Part shown: positions 1 through 9,600 of the stretch, one piece after another
Numbering within the stretch: the first letter of the stretch is position 1
How the letters are laid out: each line of letters begins with the position of its first letter
Assembly: GCA_028291515.1 (NCBI GenBank)
Contig: JAQGHU010000104.1
Location: forward strand, 62,001 to 126,000
Length of the DNA stretch: 64,000 nt
Direction: 5' to 3'
DNA from: Schlesneria sp.
GTDB lineage: Bacteria > Planctomycetota > Planctomycetia > Planctomycetales > Planctomycetaceae
The notes under the pieces: generated by a model
What the model was told of the DNA's origin: nothing
Database searches by the model: none
What the model saw: only the letters and a program-made list of their open reading frames with translations
Program-made: the position numbers and the translations under genes

Positions 1-62
1 AAGCGATCCGGGATTGAATTTCGCTTCGGCGAATCAGTAGTCGCCGATCATTGTTACAGCGG

Positions 63-83
63 GCCACGATCTTGTATCGTGGC
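63..83. terminator. short hairpin upstream of first gene
   Basis: GCCACGAT (63-70) and ATCGTGGC (76-83) form an 8-bp perfect stem with a 5-nt loop. There is no T tract, so it may be the end of a gene lying left of the window or only a local structure. It argues against starting the next gene at the in-frame codon at 79. Confidence 0.3.
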
Positions 84-111
84 TCGCCTTGCTCACCCCA
101 TGGAACACCGC

Positions 112-492
112 ATGTCGAAGAATAGCGATTATCAGTTAGAACAGCCGATCTTCCACGACGATCTCGATTCGACCCCTCTCACGAATGAGTACGTCAAACA
201 GAAACGCGACGAACTCGTTGAATCAACTCAGTCCCGCCTGGAAGTCCTCGACCACGAACTGGCACGGCTCGATCAGCAAGCACGTGAGTCCAGCGACGAA
301 GTCCGAGCAAACTGGCTCGTGACACGGACGAATCTGGCCCGTCACCGCCGCCTGGCATGGGAACAACTCGAAAGCTTAAGGTCGCACGACGCTGAACCTT
401 GGTCGCAGGAAACCTATGTGCTCGACGATGCACGCCAAAACTTCTCCGCGGCAATCTCAGAAGCGCGGAAGCAACTGCGGCGCACTCGCTAG
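112..492 (+). CDS. small charged helical protein, function unknown
   Basis: A 126-residue protein if it starts at the ATG at 112 (MSKNSDYQ). In-frame starts at 79 and 100 are possible, but the first lies in a hairpin. No clear Shine-Dalgarno is seen for any of them. The sequence is rich in Glu, Arg, Leu and Gln with heptad-like spacing through residues 20-110 (KRDELVEST, LARLDQQAR, AISEARKQLRR), so a helical or coiled-coil fold is likely. There is no signal peptide or membrane segment. I do not recognise a family. It is followed by a 380-bp non-coding stretch, so it looks monocistronic. Confidence 0.5.
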   Translation: MSKNSDYQLEQPIFHDDLDSTPLTNEYVKQKRDELVESTQSRLEVLDHELARLDQQARESSDEVRANWLVTRTNLARHRRLAWEQLESLRSHDAEPWSQETYVLDDARQNFSAAISEARKQLRRTR

Positions 493-602
493 GACCTCCG
501 CCCGAAGGCAACGCTGCGAACGATGTGATCGTTTAACCACGTGGGCAGCGCCCCCGCGCGACAACGCAGTGAACGATTGTTGTGCTTAGAAATACGAGAG
601 AC

Positions 603-772
603 GTGCCACTGGTTGGCCGCTTCGGACAACCAGTGCCGATGCGAGTTGACCATAAGGCAATCCATTCGCGCCTCGTGCCCAACGAGAACTGCAAAAACAT
701 TCAGAAACACTTTTGCGAGTGGCTGCTCAATAGCAATCGTGCTGGTTGTCCGAAGCGGCCAACCAGTGGCAC
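603..772. repeat. MITE/REP-like inverted-repeat element with GTGCCAC ends
   Basis: A perfect 31-bp inverted repeat: arm 603-633 (starts GTGCCACTGGTTGG) and arm 742-772 (ends CCAACCAGTGGCAC), with 108 bp between. Each arm is also a hairpin by itself; in the left one CACTGGTTG (607-615) pairs with CAACCAGTG (627-635). The rest of the gap 493-872 shows nothing else I can support. The end sequence recurs at 32275-32402, which suggests a small non-autonomous element family. Open frames across it are short and inconsistent, so I read it as non-coding. Confidence 0.75.
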
Positions 773-872
773 AACCGTGTTTATTCAAGGGAACAAATCC
801 TTCACGGCACTACCCACGCGATCAAACGACCAATCCTGGGCCTGTCTGCATTTTTAAAGCCTCCGACCGCGG

Positions 873-2122
873 TCATTCCTGCGACGGGTGGCCGCCGATT
901 TCCGTCTGTGGTAGTGACTCGCGGAGGCGGCGCACTTCGCTGTCCGTAACCATTGAGGTGTCATACAGCCATAGGTGGGTCAGCGATTTCAGCCTGCTCA
1001 GTTCCTTGAGGCCGGCATCCGTGATCAAAGTGCTACTGAGGTTGAGTTTCGTGAGGTTTTCGAGATTGCCGAGTTCCTTCAACCCGTCGTCCGTAATGTC
1101 GGTCCAATCAAGTTCGAGTCGCTTCAACTTCTTGAGTTTACAGACTTCCCGCAGACCAACGTCCGTCACCTTGGCACGCGAGAGTTCAAGCCATTCCAAG
1201 TTCTGGAGTTCGCTGATCCTGGCGATGCCGATGTCGGTGAGAGCGTGGCCTTCGTAACAAAGCTTCTTCAATTTCCTCTGTCTCAACACGAATGGTGCCC
1301 ATCCATCTCCGACATATGTCCTTTCGAGAATGATCTCTGTGAGATTCGAGAGTCCGTCCAACTCTTTCAAGCCATCGTCCGTGATCGGATTATAGCTGAG
1401 ATGCAGTGACGTCAGTTGTTTGTACTCGCCGACAAACTTCAGGCAGTCGTCTGAGATCTCGGTTTGAGTGTCGTCAGGCTTGGAAGAGCGGCCAGTTCCT
1501 TGACCCCCCGGTCCGTGATCGCAGTGCAGGCGACATATAACACAGCCAGTTTCTTGTGCTGTTTGAGATCCTTTATTGCAGCATCAGTGATTTGTGTCTT
1601 GTAGAGGCAGAGCGATTCCAAGTCGTTCAGTCCGCCGAGTTCACTCAAACCACTGATCGCGGTATGAGAAAGCACGAGAGTCTTGACCGTTTTCAGATAA
1701 GCCAGCCCCGCATTCGTCACATTTGTGAACGTCAGGTCGAGTGTCGTCAGCTGCTTAAGTTCCGCCAGTTCCATCAATCCGGCATCTGTGACCTTGGCAT
1801 TCGTCAGCTGCAGTGTCGTCAGCTTGCTGAGTGTCTTGATCTCCTTCAGGCTCTCATCCGTGATCCGACACCTGTCCAAGTTGAGCGTTTGGAGGTCGTG
1901 GAGTTCACTGATCCCCTTCAATTCCGCATCAGTAATCTTGCTGCCTGCGAGATCGACGCCAATCACGGGACGACCCGGCAACGCTTCGTCTCTGGTGAAG
2001 GTACCACCCCGCATCTCGATTCGAGCAATCCAATCGGATTCGCCAGCATCGTCCACTGCCATGACAAGGCTTGCGCTGAACACGATTGACGCGATGATTT
2101 GTAACGGACGGAATGACCGCAT
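873..2122 (-). pseudogene. secreted leucine-rich-repeat protein, frameshifted
   Basis: One LRR gene split into two frames. The 5' part (2122 to about 1463) starts with a hydrophobic signal peptide (SIVFSASLVMAVDD) and runs through repeats of about 24 residues of the type LTTLQLTNAKVTDAGLMELA. In this frame it stops at 1439 after LPSLTTLKPRSQTTA. From about 1463 the next frame continues the repeat without a break (TEISDDCLKFVGEY, then KQLTSLHLSYNPITDDGLKE) and runs to the stop at 873. A deletion of 3n+1 bases near 1462-1468 explains it, since the usual 'LNLxxT' part of one repeat is missing. The intact protein would have had about 415 residues. Such LRR proteins are abundant in planctomycetes; their ligands are unknown. 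A sequencing error is the alternative to a real pseudogene. Confidence 0.75.
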
Positions 2123-2382
2123 TGTTCCCCTCCGGTGAGCATCAAATCGACATCAAGAAGCGAGTGTCTTGGCTCACTTTTATCAGCAAACGAACTTGCG
2201 AGCATACCCCAATAATGGGTCAGAAAAGGGGACAGATCGGACAGGTCCGACCAATTCTGATTTCATCGTAGCCCCCTGTTTTAGAGGCTCACAAATGCTT
2301 TACAGCGTTGCTTGAAAGGGCGAAGCATCGCGAAGTTCCCGGATGTGCCGTACAAAACGCGAAGTTGCGTCCCCGCGATTGA

Positions 2383-2601
2383 TTAATAGTGTGGCGGTCT
2401 TTCTTCCTGCGGGCTGCGAATTTCAGGATTTTCCGAGAGCTGCAGCAATTTTCGCTCGAACGTCGCCAGCTGATCGCGGCTTCCCCGCAATTCCGCGTGT
2501 AAGCTCACCAAGGCCTGATGCATCTGTTCCAGATCGTGCTGCAGGTGCGCGACCGCCGTTTCAAGGTTAATCAGGCGGTTGTCGACGTGAGAATCAGTCA
2601 T
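2383..2601 (-). CDS. slyX: SlyX family protein
   Basis: A 72-residue protein from the ATG at 2601 (MTDSHVDNRLINLE). A heptad-rich helix (residues 8-55) is followed by a charged tail ending in EERPPHY, close to the PPHY ending of enterobacterial SlyX; the length also fits. SlyX proteins are short coiled coils of unknown biochemical role. An upstream start at 2712 would add 37 residues with no SlyX similarity, so I use 2601. It is transcribed divergently from the GntR-type regulator, with a 121-bp shared spacer that contains a perfect TAACATGTTA palindrome (2641-2650). Confidence 0.75.
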   Translation of the reverse strand: MTDSHVDNRLINLETAVAHLQHDLEQMHQALVSLHAELRGSRDQLATFERKLLQLSENPEIRSPQEERPPHY

Positions 2602-2722
2602 GGAATTGGAATTTAGCGGGGGATAGGTTGCGGTTGTGGGTAACATGTTATCGAATGTCTTAGATCGTGTCGCCTTGTCTGAAAAAAACGAAGGGACGAA
2701 TCGATAACTCAAGGTGCAACTG

Positions 2723-3445
2723 ATGGCCTTTCCCGATCGAGTTGATGCCGTCGTGGCAGAACTGGAAAAGATGATTCTGAAAGAAGGCTTGGAGCCTGGC
2801 GATCGCCTGCCGACAGAACGCGACCTCAGCAGTCAATTGGAAGTCAGCCGTAGCGTCGTTCGGGAAGGCATCAAACGGCTGCAAAGCCTGGGGCGTGTCA
2901 TCAGTTTGCAGGGTTCGGGAACGCGAGTCGCCTCGCCCAGTGGGGAGCAAGTTGCCGCAGGTTATCGATGGCTCTTTCAGCATACTGATCTGCGACTCGA
3001 ACATCTCGCAGCCGTGCGTATTCCTCTGGAAACGACGATCGCCGCACTCGCCGCCGAGCACCGAACAGACGCCCATCTGATTCGACTGGAACAGGCGCAA
3101 GTTCGCTTGGCTGACGAGTCCCGAAGTCTCAAGTCCGCGGTGGAAGCGGACGCCAACTTCCACGCGATTCTGGCCGAGGCAACTGGCAACCCAATCTTTC
3201 AGATGATCCTGGGACCGATCCAGGAGCTATTGTTTGAAAGTCGACGGCGCACAATCAGCCGTTACGGAGCGATGTTGGGCTACGATCATCACCAGAAAAT
3301 TCTGGCCGCGGTGCAGGCTCAACAACCACAGCAGGCTTACCAAGCGATGGCGGACCACTTACAAATTAACGCTACACAGCTCGCCGAATTGGATGCGGAC
3401 AATGCTCAAGTGCCGACCGCAGAAAATCCCCTGAAACAAGATTGA
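2723..3445 (+). CDS. FadR/GntR-type transcriptional regulator (FCD domain)
   Basis: About 240 residues. An N-terminal winged helix (residues ~5-70) contains the GntR signature: GLEPGDRLPTERDLSSQLEV, then SRSVVREGIKRLQSLG. A C-terminal all-helical FCD ligand-binding domain (~85-225) follows, with the typical RIPLETTIAALAA and the metal-binding type DANFHAILAEATGNP segment. The first frame-compatible start is GTG at 2714; the ATG at 2723 (MAFPDRVD) is preferred. Only 75 bp separate it from the DUF1549 gene, and that gap holds a near-ideal FadR-type operator, so local regulation of the downstream gene is likely. The effector is not visible from sequence; FCD regulators usually bind small carboxylic acids. 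Confidence 0.88.
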   Translation: MAFPDRVDAVVAELEKMILKEGLEPGDRLPTERDLSSQLEVSRSVVREGIKRLQSLGRVISLQGSGTRVASPSGEQVAAGYRWLFQHTDLRLEHLAAVRIPLETTIAALAAEHRTDAHLIRLEQAQVRLADESRSLKSAVEADANFHAILAEATGNPIFQMILGPIQELLFESRRRTISRYGAMLGYDHHQKILAAVQAQQPQQAYQAMADHLQINATQLAELDADNAQVPTAENPLKQD

Positions 3446-3466
3446 CAGAATCCGCCACGATCCAGT

Positions 3467-3485
3467 CAAATGGTCTGACCATTTG
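3467..3485. promoter_or_regulatory. putative FadR-family operator
   Basis: CAAATGGTC-T-GACCATTTG is a perfect 19-bp palindrome around one central base. Its core TGGTCTGACCA matches the known FadR/PdhR-type pattern TGGTnnGACCA. It lies 21 bp after the stop of the FadR-type regulator and 35 bp before the start of the DUF1549/DUF1553 gene, where repressor binding could block transcription of the latter. Confidence 0.7.
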
Positions 3486-3520
3486 CGAGCCCTGCGCCAG
3501 CCCGAGTTTGGAGACCCGAC

Positions 3521-6500
3521 ATGACCACCGTTCCACGATTCGGGTTTCGACTGATGCCCTTCATCGCGTGCAGCGTGTGGATGTCCACATTCGTCAGCGG
3601 CGAGGATACAGCTTCTACCAAGATCTTTTCCGAGCAAGTCTCCCCGATTCTCGAACGTCATTGCGTGCGCTGTCATAGTGACGAAGAGCATAAGGGCGGG
3701 CTGTCTCTTTCGACTGAGCAGTCGTTGCGAAAGGGGGGCGAGAGCGGAGCGGCCGTCCTCCCACAAAATGCCGCAGAAAGTCTGCTCGTTCAATATATCG
3801 AGGGCGACAAGCCCGAGATGCCGAAGAACGCACCGCCACTGTCAAAGCAAGAGGTTGCTCAGCTACGCAATTGGATCAATGCGGGTGCTGAATGGCCGGC
3901 AGGCGTGACCCTCAAAAACAAGCAGTTTGCAAATCAGCCTTGGTGGAGTTTCGAGCCGTTGTCTCGTCCGGCTGTGCCGCACGGTCTCGTGACCGCTGAA
4001 GAACGTTCTCCGGTCGACAGCTATATTCGCGCGAAGCTGGCGGATAAGCATCTGTCGCCATCACAGCCGGCAGACAAGCGAACATTGATTCGCCGCCTTT
4101 CGTTCGACCTGCATGGGCTACCGCCTGACCCGACAGAGCTCGACGAGTTCGTCGCAGACACGGATCCAACCGCCTACGAAAGACTGGTCGATCGTCTGTT
4201 AGCTTCACCCCGCTACGGCGAACGATGGGCTCGTCACTGGTTGGATGTCGTTCACTACGGCGACACACACGGGTACGACAAAGACAAACTGCGTCCCAAT
4301 GCCTGGCCGTACCGCGACTATGTGATTCGATCGCTGAATGAAGACAAGCCATACGACCGATTTATCATGGAGCAACTGGCAGGGGATGTCCTCTGGCCAG
4401 AGACCGTCGACGGAATTGTGGGAACAGGATTCATCGCTGCAGGACCGTGGGACTTCATCGGACATGCCGAAGTCCCCGAGTCAAAAACGGATGGCAAGAT
4501 TGCCAGAAACCTGGACCGCGATGACATGGTGACGACGACCATGAATACGTTCTGCAGCCTGACTGTTCAATGTGCCCGCTGTCACAATCATAAGTTCGAT
4601 CCAGTTACGCAAACGGACTACTATCGTCTGCAAGCCGTGTTTGCAGCGCTGGATCGAGCCGACCGGATGTTTGATCCCGACCCAAAAGTCAGTCATCAGC
4701 GCCAACAATGGCTCGCTGAACAAAAGCTGTTGAAAGCCGACGAACAACGATTGGCTGTCGAGGTGACGCGGCTTTGCGGCAATGACCTAAAGGAACTTGA
4801 TCAGCGGATCGCGTCGGCCCAGCAGGCAGTCGCCGGCCAGCGAAGACCCGAGTATGGATATCACAGCGGCATCGAACCGACCGCCGATAAGACCAAGTGG
4901 GTTCAAATCGATCTTGGCCGCGAGGTGCAGATCGCCAAACTGGCCTACGTCGGCTGTTGGGACGATTTCAACGGCATCGGAGAGGGATTCGGCTTCCCCG
5001 TTCGATTCAAAATCGAAGCCTCGAATGATGAAACGTTTTCAACAAACACTGCGATGCTCGTGGATCGGACTTCCGCAAATGTTCCGAATCCAGGGACCGC
5101 CCTTCAGCAGGCCGACGTCTCCAATGTCACCGCGCGATATGTCCGCTTCACGGCGACTCGACTCGCACCACGCCAGAACGACTTCATCATGGCGCTCGCC
5201 GAACTAAGCGTCTTCGATGCGGAGGGCAAGAACGTCGCAGCGGGTGCCGCGGTGTCGGCCTTGGATTCGATCGAAGCTCCGGTTCGTTGGAGCAAAATGA
5301 ATCTCGTTGATGGGATCTACACCGGCCAGGCGGCAATGGACATCAATCAATTGCGTGACCAACGTACTGCGTTGATCACAAAATCGGCTCCTCAACTGGT
5401 CCGCGACGAAATCCAGCGAACGGCGACGGCGCTCAACGATCTAACACTCCGTTTGGCAACTTTACCGGCACCGCAATACCTCTATGCGGGGATCGTCTAT
5501 ACGGGCGGAGGCACCTTCAGCGGAACGGGGCCCTCTGGTGGGAAACCACGCACGATTCGTGTTCTCAAACGGGGCGATGTCGGTTCACCCGCTGATGAAG
5601 TCGGCCCCGGATTCGTGCCGCTGCAGCGAGGCCAAAGCGGCGAGTTCTCCCTTGCACCTGAACATCAGGAAGGGGCGCGCCGCGTCGCTCTGGCGAAGTG
5701 GATCGTCGACGAGCAGCATCCGTTGACCTGGCGATCGATCGCCAATCGCCTCTGGCAGCATCACATGGGGCGTGGCATCGTCGATTCTCCGAATGATTTC
5801 GGTCGCATGGGACAACTGCCGTCTCACCCTGAACTCCTCGATTGGCTCGCCTGTGAGATTCGCGATGGCAGAGCAGGGGATGCCGCGCCGGCACGCTCGC
5901 TGAAGCAACTGCATCGGCAGATCGTGACGAGCGCCACTTATCGACAGAGTTCTGATATCGAAGAGAGTTCTGCGGCAGCGGCACCTCAGGCGGTTGATTC
6001 ATCGAACTCTCTCTATTGGCGGGCGAATCGACGGAAGATCGATGCCGAATCACTTCGCGATAGTATGCTGCTGGTTGCCGGGAAGCTCGATGATCGCATG
6101 GGCGGCCCCGCCTTCCAGGACTTCGTGATTGAAAAGCCCGAACACTCGCCTCACTACGAATACCAGTTGCATGATGCCGAAGATCCACGGTCGCACCGGC
6201 GATCGATCTATCGCTTCCTTGTTCGTTCGCAGACGCAGCCATTTATGACGACACTCGATTGCGCTGACCCGTCGATGATCGTCGACAAACGCAACGAAAC
6301 AGTGACTGCCCTTCAGGCATTGGCACTGTTGAACAACAAGCTCGTGCTGTCCATGTCGCGTCACACCGTCCTGCGTATCGCCGCTGCCTCGCCCGACGAG
6401 GCAACGCAAATAGACTCTGTCTTCCGCCTCGCACTGGGCCGCTTTCCAAGTGCCGAAGAACGCGACTCGCTGATTGAATACGCACGGCAGCATGGGTTGA

Positions 6501-6553
6501 GCCAGGCTTGTCGCGTCATCCTCAACCTGAATGAATTCGCGTTCGTTGATTGA
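3521..6553 (+). CDS. secreted cytochrome c / DUF1549 / F5-8C-like / DUF1553 protein
   Basis: A 1010-residue planctomycete-type multidomain protein. Residues 1-27 form a signal peptide (FIACSVWMSTFVSG). A planctomycete cytochrome-c domain has a haem site CVRCH (C48, C51, H52). DUF1549 covers ~155-390 and includes CARCH (C351-H355) followed by NHKFDPVTQTDYY. A discoidin-like F5/8C module is at ~455-590 (WVQIDLGREVQIAKLAYVG, ARYVRFTATRL). DUF1553 covers ~715-985 (RRVALAKWIVDEQHPLTWRS, then NRLWQHHMGRGIVDSPNDFG). The family is strongly expanded in planctomycetes and thought to be periplasmic and linked to polysaccharide breakdown or redox; the substrate is unknown. The putative operator just upstream suggests control by the neighbouring FadR-type regulator. 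Confidence 0.92.
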   Translation: MTTVPRFGFRLMPFIACSVWMSTFVSGEDTASTKIFSEQVSPILERHCVRCHSDEEHKGGLSLSTEQSLRKGGESGAAVLPQNAAESLLVQYIEGDKPEMPKNAPPLSKQEVAQLRNWINAGAEWPAGVTLKNKQFANQPWWSFEPLSRPAVPHGLVTAEERSPVDSYIRAKLADKHLSPSQPADKRTLIRRLSFDLHGLPPDPTELDEFVADTDPTAYERLVDRLLASPRYGERWARHWLDVVHYGDTHGYDKDKLRPNAWPYRDYVIRSLNEDKPYDRFIMEQLAGDVLWPETVDGIVGTGFIAAGPWDFIGHAEVPESKTDGKIARNLDRDDMVTTTMNTFCSLTVQCARCHNHKFDPVTQTDYYRLQAVFAALDRADRMFDPDPKVSHQRQQWLAEQKLLKADEQRLAVEVTRLCGNDLKELDQRIASAQQAVAGQRRPEYGYHSGIEPTADKTKWVQIDLGREVQIAKLAYVGCWDDFNGIGEGFGFPVRFKIEASNDETFSTNTAMLVDRTSANVPNPGTALQQADVSNVTARYVRFTATRLAPRQNDFIMALAELSVFDAEGKNVAAGAAVSALDSIEAPVRWSKMNLVDGIYTGQAAMDINQLRDQRTALITKSAPQLVRDEIQRTATALNDLTLRLATLPAPQYLYAGIVYTGGGTFSGTGPSGGKPRTIRVLKRGDVGSPADEVGPGFVPLQRGQSGEFSLAPEHQEGARRVALAKWIVDEQHPLTWRSIANRLWQHHMGRGIVDSPNDFGRMGQLPSHPELLDWLACEIRDGRAGDAAPARSLKQLHRQIVTSATYRQSSDIEESSAAAAPQAVDSSNSLYWRANRRKIDAESLRDSMLLVAGKLDDRMGGPAFQDFVIEKPEHSPHYEYQLHDAEDPRSHRRSIYRFLVRSQTQPFMTTLDCADPSMIVDKRNETVTALQALALLNNKLVLSMSRHTVLRIAAASPDEATQIDSVFRLALGRFPSAEERDSLIEYARQHGLSQACRVILNLNEFAFVD

Positions 6554-6570
6554 GCACTCCGGTCCCCGTC

Positions 6571-6590
6571 ATTCCCGCGAAGGCGGGAAT
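6571..6590. repeat. ATTCCCGC hairpin between convergent genes
   Basis: ATTCCCGC-GAAG-GCGGGAAT is a perfect 8-bp stem with a tetraloop, flanked by GTC and CCAG. This short palindrome resembles the widespread REP/dRS3-type intergenic repeats. It lies between two convergent genes and could act as a bidirectional terminator, although neither side has a T tract. Confidence 0.6.
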
Positions 6591-6639
6591 CCAGCAAAGT
6601 ACAGTGAGACTTCTCATCGTATCTTCAACGTCACCTTCA

Positions 6640-9600
6640 TCAATCGCTGAGCGGCTGTGAACTTCGCAGGTAGGCGAATAGATTCCGCAATTGTTCTTCA
6701 GTCAAATCCTTGAGTTGCCCCTCGGGCATCAATGACTTGCGAGATTTGATCAACTCGTCGATCTCTGAGCGTTCCAGAGAGATCGTCTGACCGTCGGGGC
6801 TGCGTAACGTAATGGCCTGCGGATCCTGCTCGACCAGAAACCCGGTCACGACGCGTCCGTCGTTGAGTACAGCGACCTGAGTTTCAAATCCCTCACGGAT
6901 CTCGGCGCTCGGATTCACGATGTGAATCAGCATCTGCCGGATATCATCTCGTTTGTAAGTCGTCAGGTCAGGACCAATCTTGCCCCCTTGAGCGTGCAGC
7001 GTATGGCACTTGCCGCACATCTGAAGATACAGTTTCTTTCCGGGATACGGATCTCCCGCTCCCGACAGCATCGCCGTGTACCGTTCGATCTGTCCCTGCA
7101 TATCGGCGGTGGTCGCCCCCTCAATGTTTCCCCAATGCTTCTGGATCAGCGAGGCCAACCGGTCATCCTTATAAATCGTCAAACGGCGAACAGTATCAAG
7201 CGGGATCGCAGTCGCAGCGATATCGCCTGCTTCGACGCTCTCCACCAGAGCTATCGCCCACGGCTTCCGACTGACTAATAGTGACTGGGCGACCGCGCGA
7301 ACATCTTCGTTCAAGTTGCGATACTGCTGCAGAACCAAGGCTGCGATCTCCTGGTTCGGATACGCCTGCAGTGAGTTCAAGATCGCGGCTTTCAGACCGT
7401 CGTCACCTGTGTTCTTTAGTGTCTCCAGCAATACGGGGACAGCCTGAGGTTGCTTCACTTCGCCGAAGAGCGCCGCATATTCGGCTCGCTTGGGCGCCGA
7501 TGCCTTTTCGTCGGCAATCGCCTTTAATGCTTCGGCAGCGGCGGCGACATCTCCCTGGCGAATCTTCAACGACAGCGATCCGCCACCTGCCGCGGCCAGT
7601 GCCTCAATCAACTCGGGCGGAACGTTGGTCATCGATCGACCCTGATACGCCTCCTCAAAGCCCTGCATCAGTGCCTTAGTCGTTTCGGTCGACGGAGACT
7701 TCTTCAAGAGTTGAGCACACAGAGCCAGATCGCACCGCTGACCTGTCGACGCATACCGGCGCATCAGTCTGGGAAGGATCTCTTTCTGCACCAGTGGCCG
7801 CTTCCAGAGTTCCGGATCGTCGAGCGTCAATGCAGGGTGCTCGTGCGTCGGTGTGGGTTCACCGGCCTTTGCTGTGGGGGCGACATCACAGGTTGTTTCC
7901 AACGCCCACCAGATCAACAGCGGCTGTCGAGCATCTGTGGCGTCTTCGTCGCGCATCATCAAATTGTGAATGATCGGCAGTGATTGTTCTGCCGGAAGCC
8001 GCTTCGCAGTCGCCGCCAGTTGCGCGCGGACTTCAAGATTGGGATCGCGTAGAGCCATGTTGGCAACGTACCTGGCAACATCGGACGACAATCGTTTTTC
8101 GTCACCAAGAAGTCGTACAGTCCAGGCCCGCACTTGGGGTCCTGGATGCTCGAGCCCCTTGATGGCTGTCGGTTCATCCAGACCACCCGAAAGATAGAGC
8201 GCCCACAACGATTCCACGGCAGACTGTCCTACCGAGGTCAGCAGCTTGGACTTCAACGACGGTATCGCGACTGCGTCTTTTCGATCCGCAAGCAGGCGGC
8301 GGGCGGTCTCTCGATGCCAACGATCAGGACTGTCCAGCACTGCGATCAATTGAGCTGATGTCAGCGACCTCAGATCCCCAACACGCGACTTACTGGTCGT
8401 CGCCTTGGTCTTGGCGCGAATTCGATAGATGCGGCCATTCTCACGATCAAGCCCCCCCTGGTAATTCGCAGTATGAGCCAGTTGGCCGTCGTACCAATCG
8501 GCGACGTAGATGCCACCGTCTGGCCCGTCCTTCACGTCGACCGGGCGAAACCACGTATCCGACGAATCGATTGCATAGCCAATGTCCTTGGTCTTGAAGG
8601 TTGAGCTCGTGGGGATCACATCGCTCATGACGACATGATTCAGAATCGCCGCCGCCCCGAACAGCTTGCCTCGATACTGGTCTGGCAGCGCAAAGGGCCC
8701 GCCGCTGCTCTCGTAGATCAGGAATTCATGCGTAAATCGCGGAACATTGTGATGTTCCATCGCCGGGAAATATCCGAACGAATAGGGGTTCGACAGCGGA
8801 CCGTGCTTAGTGAACCCCTTCTGCAGATAGGCTCCCTGCATGTAATGAAACCCGCGCGTGTTGCCGCCATTGTGACCCGAGAAGATTCGGCCCGCGGAAT
8901 CGATTTCGAGCCCGAACGCGTTTCCGCCTCCCTCTGAAAAGATTTCGTATCGTTGAGTCTCGGGATGGTATCGCCAGATGTTCTGGCCTTGCGAGAAGAC
9001 TGGCTTGCCAACTTCGACCTGTCCCGCAGATGTCTTCTTGTGGACCTTCACAGCGCCAGAGACAGTGCTTCCCTGAGCACCATACAGCCAGCCATCCGGC
9101 CCCCATCGCAAGCTATTGATCACAGAATGCGTGTCCTCCATGCCGAATCCCGACAGATGCACTTCGGGATCGCCATCGGGAACGTCATTGCCATCCTTGT
9201 CGGCGTAGTACAGCAGATAAGGGGGATTGAGCACCCAGAGACCGCCGCGTCCCTGCACGAATGAGGTCGCGATGTTCAGGCCATCGACGAACGTCTTGTG
9301 CTTGTCATAGACGCCATCTCCGTCGGTATCTTCGTGGATCGTGATCTTGTCCTTGCCTTTGATACCCATCGGAGGTGGCTCGGGAACCTTGTCGTAGACC
9401 GCTCGCCAGAATTGATCCTTGCTGAGCAACTTCAGACCCGCCGGCTCCGGATATTGCAGATACTGCATCACCCACATCCGGCCTCGTTCGTCAAAGTTCA
9501 GGAAGAGCGGTTGGGAAACGATTGGTTCGGACAAGACGAGATCGACCTGCAGATCGTCCGGAACCTTGAAATGATCCATCGACTGCCGTGGGGTGAGGGG

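Noticed and set aside
541-1409. Several long open frames on the plus strand opposite the LRR gene
   Set aside because: They overlap the inverted-repeat element or mirror the LRR repeats on the other strand, and lack ribosome-binding sites and any family resemblance.
1556-2138. Plus-strand frames across the LRR gene
   Set aside because: They are antisense shadows of periodic LRR codons; the minus strand has the signal peptide and repeats.
2212-2260. GGGTCAGAAAAGGGGACAGAT near slyX, resembling a transposon-end fragment
   Set aside because: Too short and seen once; no inverted partner or transposase nearby.
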